Shown in pieces: positions 49,899 through 58,676 of a DNA stretch of 64,000 nucleotides. The position numbers were made by a program, and so were the translations under genes. Within the stretch, counting starts at the first letter, position 1, and every line of letters begins with the position of its first letter. The stretch spans positions 1 to 64,000 of the forward strand of contig JACRBI010000043.1 of the NCBI GenBank assembly GCA_016234495.1, in the 5' to 3' direction. The notes beneath the pieces were generated by a model. That model was not told where the DNA came from. It was given only the letters and a program-made list of their open reading frames with translations, and did not search any database. The stretch comes from Chloroflexota bacterium. GTDB taxonomy: Bacteria > Chloroflexota > Anaerolineae > Anaerolineales > Villigracilaceae.

Positions 49899-50660
49899 TT
49901 AAACCAGCACCAATTCCACCGGGCAATGATCTGACCCCATCACCTTCTCGTGGATGATGACATCCTTCACGTGCGGCAGGAGCTTTTCCGAAACAAGGAA
50001 ATAATCCAGCCTCCAGCCAATGCCGCGTTGGCGGGCATTCAGGCGGTACGTCCACCAAGTGTATTCAACCTTGTCCGGATACAAATGACGGTACACATCC
50101 ACAAAGCCATGATCAAGAAATTTTTGCACCCACTCGCGCTCTTCGGGCAGAAACCCAGAAGTCTTCACATTCTCTTTTGGATTCTTCAAATCGATGGGCA
50201 TGTGCGCGGTGTTGAAATCGCCGGTGATGATGATACTCTCGCCTCTTTTATGAAGCGCGTCGCACAGGCTGAGTAAATGGGAATAGAACCCCAGTTTGTA
50301 ATCCACGCGCTCCTGACCGCGCTGTCCGTTCGGGAAGTAAATGTTGAATAGACGGCAACCAGCTCCAACGGTTTGAATGACGCGCCCTTCCACATCAAAC
50401 TGCTCACCGCCCATACCGATCACGATCTCATCGGGCTGTTCTTTGAAAAAGGTCGCCACTCCGCTGTAGCCTGGGCGTTGAGCGGGATTCCATGCGAAAG
50501 GCAATTTCAACTGGGAGCGCTGTTCATCGTTTAGTTGTTCCGGGCGCGCTTTGACTTCCTGCAAACACAAGGCATCGGGCTGCTGCTCGAAAGCCCAATC
50601 CAGTGCGTTCTTGCCAAGCGCGGCGCGGATGCCATTCACGTTCCAGGTTATGATTTTCAT
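49899..50660 (-). CDS. xthA: Exodeoxyribonuclease III
   Basis: A 253-residue AP endonuclease/exonuclease of the EEP fold: MKIITWNVNGIRAAL, CLQEVKA (metal Glu), GDFNTAH, RLDYFLVS and GSDHCPV (catalytic His) in the standard order. It acts in base-excision repair. AAAGGG stands shortly before the ATG. It diverges from the receiver gene. Confidence 0.94.
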   Translation of the reverse strand: MKIITWNVNGIRAALGKNALDWAFEQQPDALCLQEVKARPEQLNDEQRSQLKLPFAWNPAQRPGYSGVATFFKEQPDEIVIGMGGEQFDVEGRVIQTVGAGCRLFNIYFPNGQRGQERVDYKLGFYSHLLSLCDALHKRGESIIITGDFNTAHMPIDLKNPKENVKTSGFLPEEREWVQKFLDHGFVDVYRHLYPDKVEYTWWTYRLNARQRGIGWRLDYFLVSEKLLPHVKDVIIHEKVMGSDHCPVELVLV

Positions 50661-50723
50661 TCTTTTACCCTTTGTTATTTTGCATCATCATAAATCATGT
50701 CTTTGATGTAATGTTGCTTAATG

Positions 50724-50737
50724 GTAAACTTGTTTAC
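50724..50737. promoter_or_regulatory. Dyad GTAAACTTGTTTAC
   Basis: A 6-2-6 dyad 15 nt before the receiver gene's ATG, in the divergent region with xthA. It could be an operator; no partner is known. Confidence 0.3.
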
Positions 50738-50752
50738 ACAGATCGGAGCGAC

Positions 50753-51148
50753 ATGGAAAATACAACTGTAAAACGAATTCTTTGCATCGAGGATGAACCG
50801 GAGATGATCGACCTGATCCGACTCATTCTTGGCCGCCGCGGTTTTGAGGTGTACGGTGCCGCCGGCGGAGTGGAGGGCGCAAGATTGGTCCGTGAAATGC
50901 TCCCAGACCTTGTGCTGCTCGACTTGATGATGCCTGACATGGACGGCTGGGAAGTATACCAACAAATGAAAGCCGACACCGTCACGCGTGATATTCCTGT
51001 GATCGTCGTCACTGCCAAAGCGCAAAACATAGACAAAGTGCTGGGTCTGCACATCGCAAAGGTGGATGATTACATCGCCAAGCCCTTTGGTCCGCAGGAA
51101 TTAATGGACAGTGTCGAAAAAATTCTCGGCCAGAAAACAGATTCCTAA
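50753..51148 (+). CDS. Stand-alone response-regulator receiver
   Basis: A 131-residue CheY-like protein. Acidic residues E13/D14, phospho-acceptor D57 (LLDLMMPDMDG), T in VVTAKA, and K in IAKPFG are all present; there is no output domain. The ATG at 50753 follows CGGAG; the upstream frame to 50672 crosses the promoter region. No kinase is adjacent, so it could take phosphate from the kinases at 12-15 kb, which is a guess. Confidence 0.88.
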   Translation: MENTTVKRILCIEDEPEMIDLIRLILGRRGFEVYGAAGGVEGARLVREMLPDLVLLDLMMPDMDGWEVYQQMKADTVTRDIPVIVVTAKAQNIDKVLGLHIAKVDDYIAKPFGPQELMDSVEKILGQKTDS

Positions 51149-51179
51149 AAAGTTCGGGGGCTGAACGGCCGCCCTGTTT

Positions 51180-51191
51180 TACAATTACATC
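51180..51191 (+). promoter_or_regulatory. Leaderless-type promoter of DUF192
   Basis: TACAAT (51180-51185), 6 nt, ATG at 51192; no Shine-Dalgarno site. Confidence 0.5.
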
Positions 51192-51563
51192 ATGCAGTAC
51201 TCCATCATCATAAAAAACCTGAGCAAAGGGATTGAAAAGCCTGTGCGCGTGGGATATTGTGATTCGTTTGCGTGCCGCCTGCGCGGACTCATGTTCCGAT
51301 CCCGCCTCGATCGTGACGCGGGACTGCTCCTGGTCGAAAAAGCTGATTCACGCCTCGACACTTCCATCCACATGCTTTTTGTCCCATTTGACCTCGCCGT
51401 ATTTTGGATCAATTCTGAAATGACCGTTGTTGACAAGGTCATGGCCAAATCATGGCGGCCAGTCTATTTCCCGAAGGCAGCCGCAAGATTTACATTGGAG
51501 ATTCACCCGCTGCGCTGGGGGGATTATGAAATTGGAGACAAGGTTGAGTTTGAAAATGTATAA
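51192..51563 (+). CDS. DUF192 protein
   Basis: A 123-residue protein of the DUF192 (YcgN-like beta-barrel) family: C-x4-C-R-L-R-G-L-M-F-R, GLLLVEKADS, SIHMLFVPFDLAVFWI and V-x-S/K-x-W-R-P are diagnostic. Members are small extracytoplasmic or cytoplasmic proteins of unknown role. No signal peptide is seen. The next gene starts within its last codons (8-nt overlap). Confidence 0.85.
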   Translation: MQYSIIIKNLSKGIEKPVRVGYCDSFACRLRGLMFRSRLDRDAGLLLVEKADSRLDTSIHMLFVPFDLAVFWINSEMTVVDKVMAKSWRPVYFPKAAARFTLEIHPLRWGDYEIGDKVEFENV

Positions 51564-52953
51564 GAGATTAATATTTGTCTTCCTGCTATCATTATCTGTA
51601 TTGTTCGCACCTCAACAGGTATCCGCGCAGGAAGCAAGCGGCCCGGTCTACATTGTGCAATCAGGCGACAGCCTTTCGATCATTGCTTTACGCTTCAGCG
51701 TAGACCTCGCAGAATTAATGTCAGCCAATGGGATCACAGACCCAAATCAACTGGATGCCGGTCAACAACTTGTCATTCCCGGGCTCGACGGCATCACAGG
51801 GGTGATCAATACCCAATTCATCAATTTTGGTGATTCCTTCCGCAGTCTCACCCGCCGCACCCAGGTTCCGTTGGACCTGTTCAAGAAGTTGAATCATATC
51901 GTCAGCCCAAGCGAATTCTACGTGGGGATAAACATGATCGTGCCTGTTCAGGATGGGAGTCAAAATCTCAACAAACGCATCTCAACTGGCGGCGGCGAAT
52001 CACTGCTCGAAGCGGCGATCAAACAAAATACAGACGTGTGGACGATTGCCCATTACAACAGCCTGCAAGGGTCATGGGATGTCCTGCCAGACGATACCCT
52101 TTTCGCGCCGGGCGAAAGCGACAGACAAAGCGCAAGCGGATTGCCTTCGGCTTTTTTGAGCGCCGAGATACGCGACCTGCCCATCAAACAGGGCGGCACG
52201 GGCGTGATCAAAGTAAAGACCGCCCCCGATGTCACACTTGGAGGAATTCTGGTTGACCATCAACTGCATTTCTTCTCAATGGAAGATGGAACACAGGTTG
52301 CCATGCAAGGTGTGCATTCTTTGCTTCAACCTGGTATATATCCCCTGCGCCTAGACGCAACACTGCCTGATGGAAGTAGACAATCCTATGAACAAATGGT
52401 GTTGATTGTCTCAGGCAACTATCCCGACGCCGTCATCAATGGAGTTGACCCACTCACCCTTGACCCAAAAGTAATTGACGCAGAGAATCAACAAGTCCTT
52501 TCTATTGTAAATCCCGTCACCCCTGAAACCTACTGGCAGGCACCTTTCACTTTGCCGGTAGATACCCAATCTTGCATACGGGCGTGGTACGGCGAACGAA
52601 GGTCTTATAACGACGGTGCATACAACAATTTTCACGCCGGGGTGGATTATGGCGTCTGCTCCGAGGCTCATCCATTCGACGCCTATGCGCCTGCAGCAGG
52701 CATCATTGTTTTCACCGGACCCGTTGTCGTTTGTGGCAATATGACCATCATAGATCATGGACAGGGAGTCTATAGCAAATTCTGTCATCAAGATGAATTT
52801 TATGTAACCACCGGTGAACGCGTGGAAGCTGGGCAATTAGTCGGCAAAATTGGGGGGACTGGCCGCTCCAACGGTCCGCACCTTCATTGGGAATTATGGG
52901 TTAATAGCGTGCAGGTCGAGCCGCTTGATTGGTTGGATCAGGCCTACCCGTAG
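51556..52953 (+). CDS. LysM - M23 metallopeptidase
   Basis: A 465-residue exported protein: signal peptide (about 1-26, cleaved after VSA), a LysM domain (YIVQSGDSLSIIALRFS, about 33-78), two more LysM-like segments, a middle domain, and a C-terminal M23 peptidase (about 345-465) with NFHAGVDYG and GPHLHWELW. M23 enzymes cut peptidoglycan cross-bridges, and LysM holds them to the wall. The Zn ligand set looks intact (H...D, H-x-H). The start at 51556 overlaps the DUF192 end. Confidence 0.88.
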   Translation: MYKRLIFVFLLSLSVLFAPQQVSAQEASGPVYIVQSGDSLSIIALRFSVDLAELMSANGITDPNQLDAGQQLVIPGLDGITGVINTQFINFGDSFRSLTRRTQVPLDLFKKLNHIVSPSEFYVGINMIVPVQDGSQNLNKRISTGGGESLLEAAIKQNTDVWTIAHYNSLQGSWDVLPDDTLFAPGESDRQSASGLPSAFLSAEIRDLPIKQGGTGVIKVKTAPDVTLGGILVDHQLHFFSMEDGTQVAMQGVHSLLQPGIYPLRLDATLPDGSRQSYEQMVLIVSGNYPDAVINGVDPLTLDPKVIDAENQQVLSIVNPVTPETYWQAPFTLPVDTQSCIRAWYGERRSYNDGAYNNFHAGVDYGVCSEAHPFDAYAPAAGIIVFTGPVVVCGNMTIIDHGQGVYSKFCHQDEFYVTTGERVEAGQLVGKIGGTGRSNGPHLHWELWVNSVQVEPLDWLDQAYP

Positions 52954-53006
52954 CGGGGTCATACATGCTTTTAGTGGAAAGCCCCGCCACTTTGTAGAAG
53001 GATGCG

Positions 53007-53035
53007 TTGCACGTCCTCCATGAGTATGCTAAACT
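53007..53035 (+). promoter_or_regulatory. Sigma-70 promoter of the cNMP-binding gene
   Basis: TTGCAC, 17-nt spacer, TAAACT, 21 nt before the ATG. Confidence 0.6.
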
Positions 53036-53056
53036 CTTGAAAAGGATTTCAAGCAC

Positions 53057-53548
53057 ATGAACAACCTCGTCAACTTCTTAAAGCAGTGCGATATTTTTTA
53101 CCAGTTTACGCCAACTCAACTGGAGATGGTTGCAAATTTGTGCCGGGAGATAACCTTTAATGCGGGGGAGATCATCTTTCAAGAAAACAGTGACAGCAAG
53201 GAATTGTATGTGATCGCTCAAGGCGAGGTGGATATTTTGATCAATGGCGGGGCGAGCGGCGAACTTGAAAAAATCGAAACCGCTGTGGCATTGCTCCGCA
53301 GAGGGCAGTCTTTTGGTGAAGTAGCATTGGTGGATGAAGGACTGCGCTCGGCTTCGGCGCGCGCGGCTCAAAAGGATACCCGGCTGCTTGTCATACAACG
53401 CGATAAACTGATCATGCTCTGTGAGACGTATCCGCAACTGGGCTACCGCCTGATGTATAACCTGGCCGCGGACCTCGCCATGAAAATTCGCAATACAGAC
53501 CTGCGGATTCGCGAGCAGTTGTTATACAAACCACAGGACAGAAAATAA
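53057..53548 (+). CDS. Cyclic-nucleotide-binding domain protein
   Basis: A 163-residue protein made almost only of a cNMP-binding fold (about 10-135): FQENSDSKELYVIAQGEVDILI, then SFGEVALVDEGLRSASARA with the phosphate-binding cassette. There is no DNA-binding or enzyme domain, so it may act by protein contact. It resembles the N-terminus of the SpoIIE phosphatase at 8274. AAAGGA precedes the ATG. Confidence 0.88.
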   Translation: MNNLVNFLKQCDIFYQFTPTQLEMVANLCREITFNAGEIIFQENSDSKELYVIAQGEVDILINGGASGELEKIETAVALLRRGQSFGEVALVDEGLRSASARAAQKDTRLLVIQRDKLIMLCETYPQLGYRLMYNLAADLAMKIRNTDLRIREQLLYKPQDRK

Positions 53549-53644
53549 GACAACCTTTCCTCAAAAATAGCTGGAAAGGGTAAAAGTCTAGACACAAGTA
53601 CTTGACCACAGACAAAAATCACTTTATTATTCCTACTTAATAAA

Positions 53645-53843
53645 ATTGAAAGGGCTGTATAATAGTGGTTAGTGTAAGCCGCGAAAATCCATATAGAAAG
53701 GGTTTTTCGGGCTTTCTTTGTATACGAACCAATTTCGAGGAAAAGGAGGTGAGGCTGACATAGCAAGCATTGTCCGCTGGTTGTTGTCTCCCGCGCGTGC
53801 GGGAATTCGAATTCACCTAACAAAATTTTGGAGGAGTAAGAAA
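53645..53843 (+). promoter_or_regulatory. Long structured leader of the liv operon
   Basis: TATAAT at 53657-53662 would give about a 175-nt leader. AGAAAG/CTTTCT (53695-53717) and CCGCGAAAA/TTTTCGG form overlapping, mutually exclusive hairpins. AAGGAGGTGA (53742-53751) is a perfect Shine-Dalgarno sequence with no start codon at normal distance, and its AGGTGA can pair with TCACCT near 53815, closing over TCCCGC/GCGGGA. The real livK site is GGAGGAG at 53830-53836. Confidence 0.45.
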
Positions 53844-55094
53844 ATGTCTAAGCGTTTCTTCGCTGTACTTTCTGTGCTCGTTATCGCCAGCATGGCCCTT
53901 GCGGCATGTGGTGGCGCTGGTGGTGGCGCAGGCGCCACACTTAAGATCGTCTCCAGCCTTCCCATGACTGGTTCATCATTGACCCAGACTCAGACCATCG
54001 TTAACGCCATGCAGTTGCGCCTCGAACAGGCCGATTACAAAGCCTGCGGTGGAAAATACACCATTGAATACGAAGCCTGGGATGACGCCTCTGCCGCCCT
54101 CGGCAAATGGGATCCTGCGGTTGAGACTGAAAACGCCAACAAGGCCGCTGCTGATGCCTCGATCATTGCGTACCTCGGTACCTTCAACTCTGGCGCTGCC
54201 AAGCTCTCCATTCCGATCTTGAACAATGCCGGCCCGTTGACCATGATCTCCCCCGCCAACACCAACCCCGGTTTGACCAAGGCTGACAAGGATCTTCCCG
54301 GCGTAACTGATTCCTACTATCCCACCGGCACCCGCTCCTACTCCCGCGTTGTAGCCGCTGATGATATCCAGGGCAAAGTTGCCGCGAACTTCGTAAAATC
54401 CCTCGGCGCCACCACCGTTTACATCCTCGATGACCAGGAACTTTACGGTAAGGGTGTTGCTGATGTGTTCGAAGCCACCGCCAAAGAAATCGGTTTGACA
54501 GTTGTCGGCCACGAAGGCATTGACCCGAAGGCTGCTGACTACAAAGCCTTGATGACCAAGATCTCCACCAGCAACAACGGCGGCGCTCCTGATGCCATCT
54601 ATGTTGGCATGGTCGTTGACAACAACGCTTCCCAGCTCTTGAAGGACAAGGTCGCGATCATGGGCGACAACGAAACCGTCAAGTACGTTGGTCCCGATGG
54701 CATCCAGACCCAGGCTTTCATTGACGGCGCTGGCGCTGATGTTGCTGAAGGCACATACGCTTCAGTGGCTGGCCTCGCTCTCGACAAACTGCCTCCCGCT
54801 GGTTTGCAGTTCGTGAAAGACTACACCGCCAAATTCGGCGCCCTCACTGAACCCTACGCTGTGTATGGTTACGAGACCATGAACGTGGCTCTCAAGGCGA
54901 TCGAAGATGTCTGCGCCGCTGGTGGCAACCCCACTGACCGCGCCGCGATCAACTCTGCAGTGTTCGCGATCAAGAACTTTGACGGCTCTCTCGGCACCTG
55001 GTCATTTGACGCCAATGGCGACACCAGCTTGACCGACATGACCTTCTATCAGGTTCAGGGCGGCGCGTACGTTGCCGTCGGCACCTTCAAGTAA
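53844..55094 (+). CDS. livK: Branched-chain amino-acid-binding lipoprotein
   Basis: A 416-residue periplasmic-type binding protein. A lipoprotein signal ends LAAC with C22 as the lipid-bearing residue, followed by a Gly-rich linker. The Peripla_BP_6 fold is clear: LKIVSSLPMTGSS, AYLGTFNSGAAKLSIPILN, VYILDDQELYGKG. It binds leucine-type or related amino acids outside the membrane for LivHMGF. ATG at 53844 follows GGAGGAG. Codon use is strongly biased to C-ending codons, as in highly expressed genes. Confidence 0.92.
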   Translation: MSKRFFAVLSVLVIASMALAACGGAGGGAGATLKIVSSLPMTGSSLTQTQTIVNAMQLRLEQADYKACGGKYTIEYEAWDDASAALGKWDPAVETENANKAAADASIIAYLGTFNSGAAKLSIPILNNAGPLTMISPANTNPGLTKADKDLPGVTDSYYPTGTRSYSRVVAADDIQGKVAANFVKSLGATTVYILDDQELYGKGVADVFEATAKEIGLTVVGHEGIDPKAADYKALMTKISTSNNGGAPDAIYVGMVVDNNASQLLKDKVAIMGDNETVKYVGPDGIQTQAFIDGAGADVAEGTYASVAGLALDKLPPAGLQFVKDYTAKFGALTEPYAVYGYETMNVALKAIEDVCAAGGNPTDRAAINSAVFAIKNFDGSLGTWSFDANGDTSLTDMTFYQVQGGAYVAVGTFK

Positions 55095-55117
55095 GATAAG
55101 AATTCTCTCGTAAGTCC

Positions 55118-55150
55118 GGGGGCGGCACTAGTGCCGCCCCCCATCCTTTT
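55118..55150 (+). terminator. Intra-operon hairpin after livK
   Basis: GGGGGCGGCAC-TA-GTGCCGCCCCC, 11-bp perfect stem, then CATCCTTTTTG. Between livK and livH it should lower distal transcription or protect the livK mRNA. Confidence 0.75.
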
Positions 55151-55176
55151 TGAAGAGCATGTAAAAGAGGAGAATT

Positions 55177-56292
55177 ATGGAAACCGCCAAAAAAGGATTT
55201 AACTGGAGACGATTCGCCATCGCCTCTCTTGTTTTATATATAGTTTTTCTTATCGGTCCTATCGTCGGCTTGGATATTCCGGTGGTTGCCGCTGCAATTA
55301 AAGCCAACCCGCTTCAACTGGTTCAATTTTTAATTATTGGAATTTCGAACGGAGCGATCATCGCCATCATCGCTCTGGGTTACACCATGGTTTACGGCAT
55401 TATCGAGCTGATCAATTTTGCACATGGCGATGTCTACATGATCGGCGTTTTCACCTCATTAACAGTCCTTTCAGTAACCGGCACTCTGGAAAGTAAAGAT
55501 CCAGTCAAAATTGTATTAGGACTTATCTTTGCATTGGTTGTCGCCATCGTATTCTGCGCGGTCCTAAACGCAACCATTGAGAGGCTCGCCTATAGGCGTC
55601 TTCGCAATGCCCCGCGTCTGGCTCCATTGATCTCCGCGATTGGCATGTCATTCATCATTGAAAATATCGGCCTCATGTGGGCGGCACAAGCATGGCTTGT
55701 TCCATCCTTTGGAACAACCGGTGGGGCGTCTCAAAAAGTGTTTCCCGATATGCTCGGCGTGTTATTCACAAGCCTTGGCTGGAACATAAACTTACTTGCT
55801 TCATCAGGTCTGGCTCTTCGATTGACAATCAAGGACGTGCTGGTGATCGTCCTGGCTGTTGTGCTAATGATCGGTTTATATTTGTTCGTTCAACGCACGC
55901 GGCTTGGCAAAGCCATGCGCGCCACCGCGCAAAACCGCGACGCCGCCAAAATGCTTGGCATTGACATTGACTGGGTCATCACTGCCACCTTTCTGATCGG
56001 CGGCGGGCTTGCAGGCGCTGCTGGTTTAATGGCTGGTTTGTATAATAATACCGCCTGGTGGTTCATGGGATTCCGCGCGGGTTTGCAATCCTTTACTGCG
56101 GCCGTGCTGGGCGGTATTGGCAACATCACCGGCGGCATGTTGGGCGGCTTCCTGATCGGGCTGCTCGCCTCATTCAGCGATGGCTACCTCAATGCACGCT
56201 GGACAAACGCGTTGGTTTTTGCAACGCTGGTTCTCATTCTATTATTCCGTCCCACCGGCTTGCTTGGTGAACAGACGGGGCAAAAAGCCTAA
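55177..56292 (+). CDS. livH: Branched-chain amino-acid permease LivH
   Basis: A 371-residue permease with about eight helices and the LivH core ALGYTMVYGIIELINFAHGDVYM, then ATAQNRDAAKMLGID (the ATPase-coupling loop). The N-terminus carries about 45 extra residues with one helix. AGAGGAG precedes the ATG. It forms a heterodimer with LivM. Confidence 0.93.
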   Translation: METAKKGFNWRRFAIASLVLYIVFLIGPIVGLDIPVVAAAIKANPLQLVQFLIIGISNGAIIAIIALGYTMVYGIIELINFAHGDVYMIGVFTSLTVLSVTGTLESKDPVKIVLGLIFALVVAIVFCAVLNATIERLAYRRLRNAPRLAPLISAIGMSFIIENIGLMWAAQAWLVPSFGTTGGASQKVFPDMLGVLFTSLGWNINLLASSGLALRLTIKDVLVIVLAVVLMIGLYLFVQRTRLGKAMRATAQNRDAAKMLGIDIDWVITATFLIGGGLAGAAGLMAGLYNNTAWWFMGFRAGLQSFTAAVLGGIGNITGGMLGGFLIGLLASFSDGYLNARWTNALVFATLVLILLFRPTGLLGEQTGQKA

Positions 56293-56303
56293 GAGGTGTA
56301 TCC

Positions 56304-57875
56304 ATGAAAATTATGAGGTCAGGTATCACCTTCGGCATCATCGCCGGTTTGCTCACGTTTCTTTTTGGGGGCTGGTCTGTGGCAGTGATCGGTTCCTTAA
56401 TGGGGGTTGGTCTCGGAATGGGGCTTGGCAGCGGACTCGAACGCAAGGATCCGTTTAAAATAGCAAAGGATGTTGCGCCAACCGCAGTAGTTGCCGGCGC
56501 AATCCTCACACTGCTCAGCCTATACCAGAATGGTTTTGTTCAAGACGCCATCGGAAAACAACCCGCTCAATTAAATGTCATGATCTTCGGCAACCTGATC
56601 GGTTTCCTCGGCGCTGTTCTTTTCACAACTTTACTCGCAGGAATGCACGGCCTCCCGGAAAAGCAGGAACAAAAATGGAAGATGATCCTGCTCGCTGTTT
56701 TGGTCGTTGCCTTCCCGTTCATTGACAAGCTGACAGCCCTGCGCTGGACCGCCCAGATTATTTTCGCCTTGATCTTCGTGATCCTTGGGCTTGGTTTGAA
56801 TATCGTGGTCGGATACGCTGGTCTGTTGGATCTTGGGTACGCAGCGTTCTTCGCCATCGGCGCTTACACCACCGGCATCCTCTCCTCGCCGCAACACGGT
56901 CTCTTCATGAACTTTTGGCTGGTGATCTGGATCGCTGCGGCCATGGCTGCCGTTTGGGGATTTATGCTCGGCGCGCCAACCCTGCCGCTTAGGGGTGACT
57001 ACCTTGCCATTGTCACGCTCGGCTTCGGCGAGATCGTTCCCGTGCTTTTCAAGAACCTGATCGATGTAACCATCAAAGAACCATTAACCTGCTGGATTCT
57101 GCCGGGTATTATCCGCCTTTTTGGCGGCGAAACAACCATGGCATGTATTACGCTTCTATCACACGAAGATCTTACAGCCGGCGAAAAAGGCATCAGTCCA
57201 ATTGGCCGCCCGATCATCCCGATTATCAACTACGAATTTGAATCATCCAATCCCATCCCCTGGTACTTCCTGATCATTGCCATCATTCTGGTGTCAGTGT
57301 TCATTATCCGCCGCCTGCGCGACAGCCGCCTCGGCAGGGCATGGATGGCCATTCGCGAAGACGAGCTTGCTGCCGCACAAATGGGAATTGACCCCGTTAA
57401 AACAAAATTAGCCGCCTTCGCAATGGGTGCTACATTCTCAGGTTTTGCGGGAGCTTTCTACGCAGCTTATATCGCGGGTATCTTCCCCAGCGTGTTTGAT
57501 TTCAGCGCGTCCATTATCATTTTGTGCGTCGTCATCCTGGGCGGTATCGGTAACATCAACGGCGTGATTGTTGGCGGACTTGTCATTATGACAGCCGATC
57601 GCCTATTCCTGCCGGCGCTCAAAGATTTCCTCGCATCACTTTTGACGCATACAGTTCTCCCGTCAATCAGTGACCCGGTGGTTCAGCTTGCAGTGAAGGA
57701 TAATGCCAACCCGATCCTGTATCGATTTCTATTATTCGGCTTGACATTGGTCATCATGATGGCGGTTCGCCCTGAAGGCTTGCTTCCGAATGCGCAAGTC
57801 CGCGCGGAACTTCACCCGGAAGATAACTCTGTTGAAGCAGCGACTCCTATGGCAAAAAATTCGAGCAAAGGATAG
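56304..57875 (+). CDS. livM: Branched-chain amino-acid permease LivM, long form
   Basis: A 523-residue LivM. The conserved core (about 165-470: LGLNIVVGYAGLLDLGYAAFFAIGAY, LPLRGDYLAIVTLGFGEI, REDELAAAQMGID) is preceded by about 150 residues with four extra helices, and about 40 residues are inserted near 265-310. Most LivM proteins are 320-430 residues long. AGAGG lies before the ATG, and livG follows after 9 nt. Confidence 0.92.
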   Translation: MKIMRSGITFGIIAGLLTFLFGGWSVAVIGSLMGVGLGMGLGSGLERKDPFKIAKDVAPTAVVAGAILTLLSLYQNGFVQDAIGKQPAQLNVMIFGNLIGFLGAVLFTTLLAGMHGLPEKQEQKWKMILLAVLVVAFPFIDKLTALRWTAQIIFALIFVILGLGLNIVVGYAGLLDLGYAAFFAIGAYTTGILSSPQHGLFMNFWLVIWIAAAMAAVWGFMLGAPTLPLRGDYLAIVTLGFGEIVPVLFKNLIDVTIKEPLTCWILPGIIRLFGGETTMACITLLSHEDLTAGEKGISPIGRPIIPIINYEFESSNPIPWYFLIIAIILVSVFIIRRLRDSRLGRAWMAIREDELAAAQMGIDPVKTKLAAFAMGATFSGFAGAFYAAYIAGIFPSVFDFSASIIILCVVILGGIGNINGVIVGGLVIMTADRLFLPALKDFLASLLTHTVLPSISDPVVQLAVKDNANPILYRFLLFGLTLVIMMAVRPEGLLPNAQVRAELHPEDNSVEAATPMAKNSSKG

Positions 57876-57884
57876 GAGGCTGAC

Positions 57885-58661
57885 ATGGCATTCTTTGAAG
57901 CAAAAGCAATTACGATGACATTCGGCGGTTTAACAGCCGTAAACAAAGTCAACTTGAATATTGAAAAAGGCATGATCGCCAGTGTGATCGGCCCGAACGG
58001 CGCAGGCAAAACAACCTTCTTCAATACCATCACGCGGGTTTACGTCCCAACAAGCGGAGAGATGACTTTTGATGGAACTGACCTTGCTGGAAAACGCCCA
58101 TTTGATATTACCAAGCTGGGCATCGCGCGCACCTTCCAAAACATTCGCCTTTTTGCGAACATGTCGGCGATGGAAAATGTCCTCGTCGGGCAGCATTGCC
58201 GCCTGACGTCAAATTTGATCGGGCAGGTACTTCACACGCAGGCAACCATGAATGAGGAGGCGGAAGCGCGTGCCCGCGCGCTTGACATGCTCGAGTATGT
58301 CGGTCTCCGCCGCAGTGACGCTGAAGTGACCGCGAAGAACCTTCCATACGGTTTGCAAAGACGCCTCGAGATCGCGCGCGCGCTCGCATCCAAACCCAAA
58401 CTCCTGCTCCTCGATGAGCCAACCGCAGGCATGAATCCGAACGAAACGATCGACCTGACCAACTTTATCCAGCGGCTGCGCAAGGAGCTTGACCTGACCA
58501 TTTTGTTGATCGAGCATCATATGCGCGTGGTAATGGCGATTTCAGACCGCGTTTCTGTTTTGGATTACGGCGAAAAGATCGCAGAAGGTTCGCCTGCGGA
58601 AGTTCAAAAGAACGAGCGTGTGATCGAAGCTTATCTTGGCAAAGGCACGTCACATAAATAA
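57885..58661 (+). CDS. livG: Branched-chain amino-acid ATPase LivG
   Basis: A 258-residue ABC ATPase of the LivG group: Walker A GPNGAGKTT, LGIARTFQNIRLFANMSAMENV, signature NLPYGLQRRLEIARAL, Walker B LLLDEPTAGMNP and a C-terminal LivG tail. TAGGAG lies before the ATG. Confidence 0.94.
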   Translation: MAFFEAKAITMTFGGLTAVNKVNLNIEKGMIASVIGPNGAGKTTFFNTITRVYVPTSGEMTFDGTDLAGKRPFDITKLGIARTFQNIRLFANMSAMENVLVGQHCRLTSNLIGQVLHTQATMNEEAEARARALDMLEYVGLRRSDAEVTAKNLPYGLQRRLEIARALASKPKLLLLDEPTAGMNPNETIDLTNFIQRLRKELDLTILLIEHHMRVVMAISDRVSVLDYGEKIAEGSPAEVQKNERVIEAYLGKGTSHK

Positions 58662-58676
58662 GAGGCGAGGCAGACA

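Noticed and set aside
50753-51148. Treating the lone receiver as part of a two-component operon
   Set aside because: Neighbours are exonuclease III (divergent) and DUF192 with its own leaderless-type start; no kinase is adjacent.
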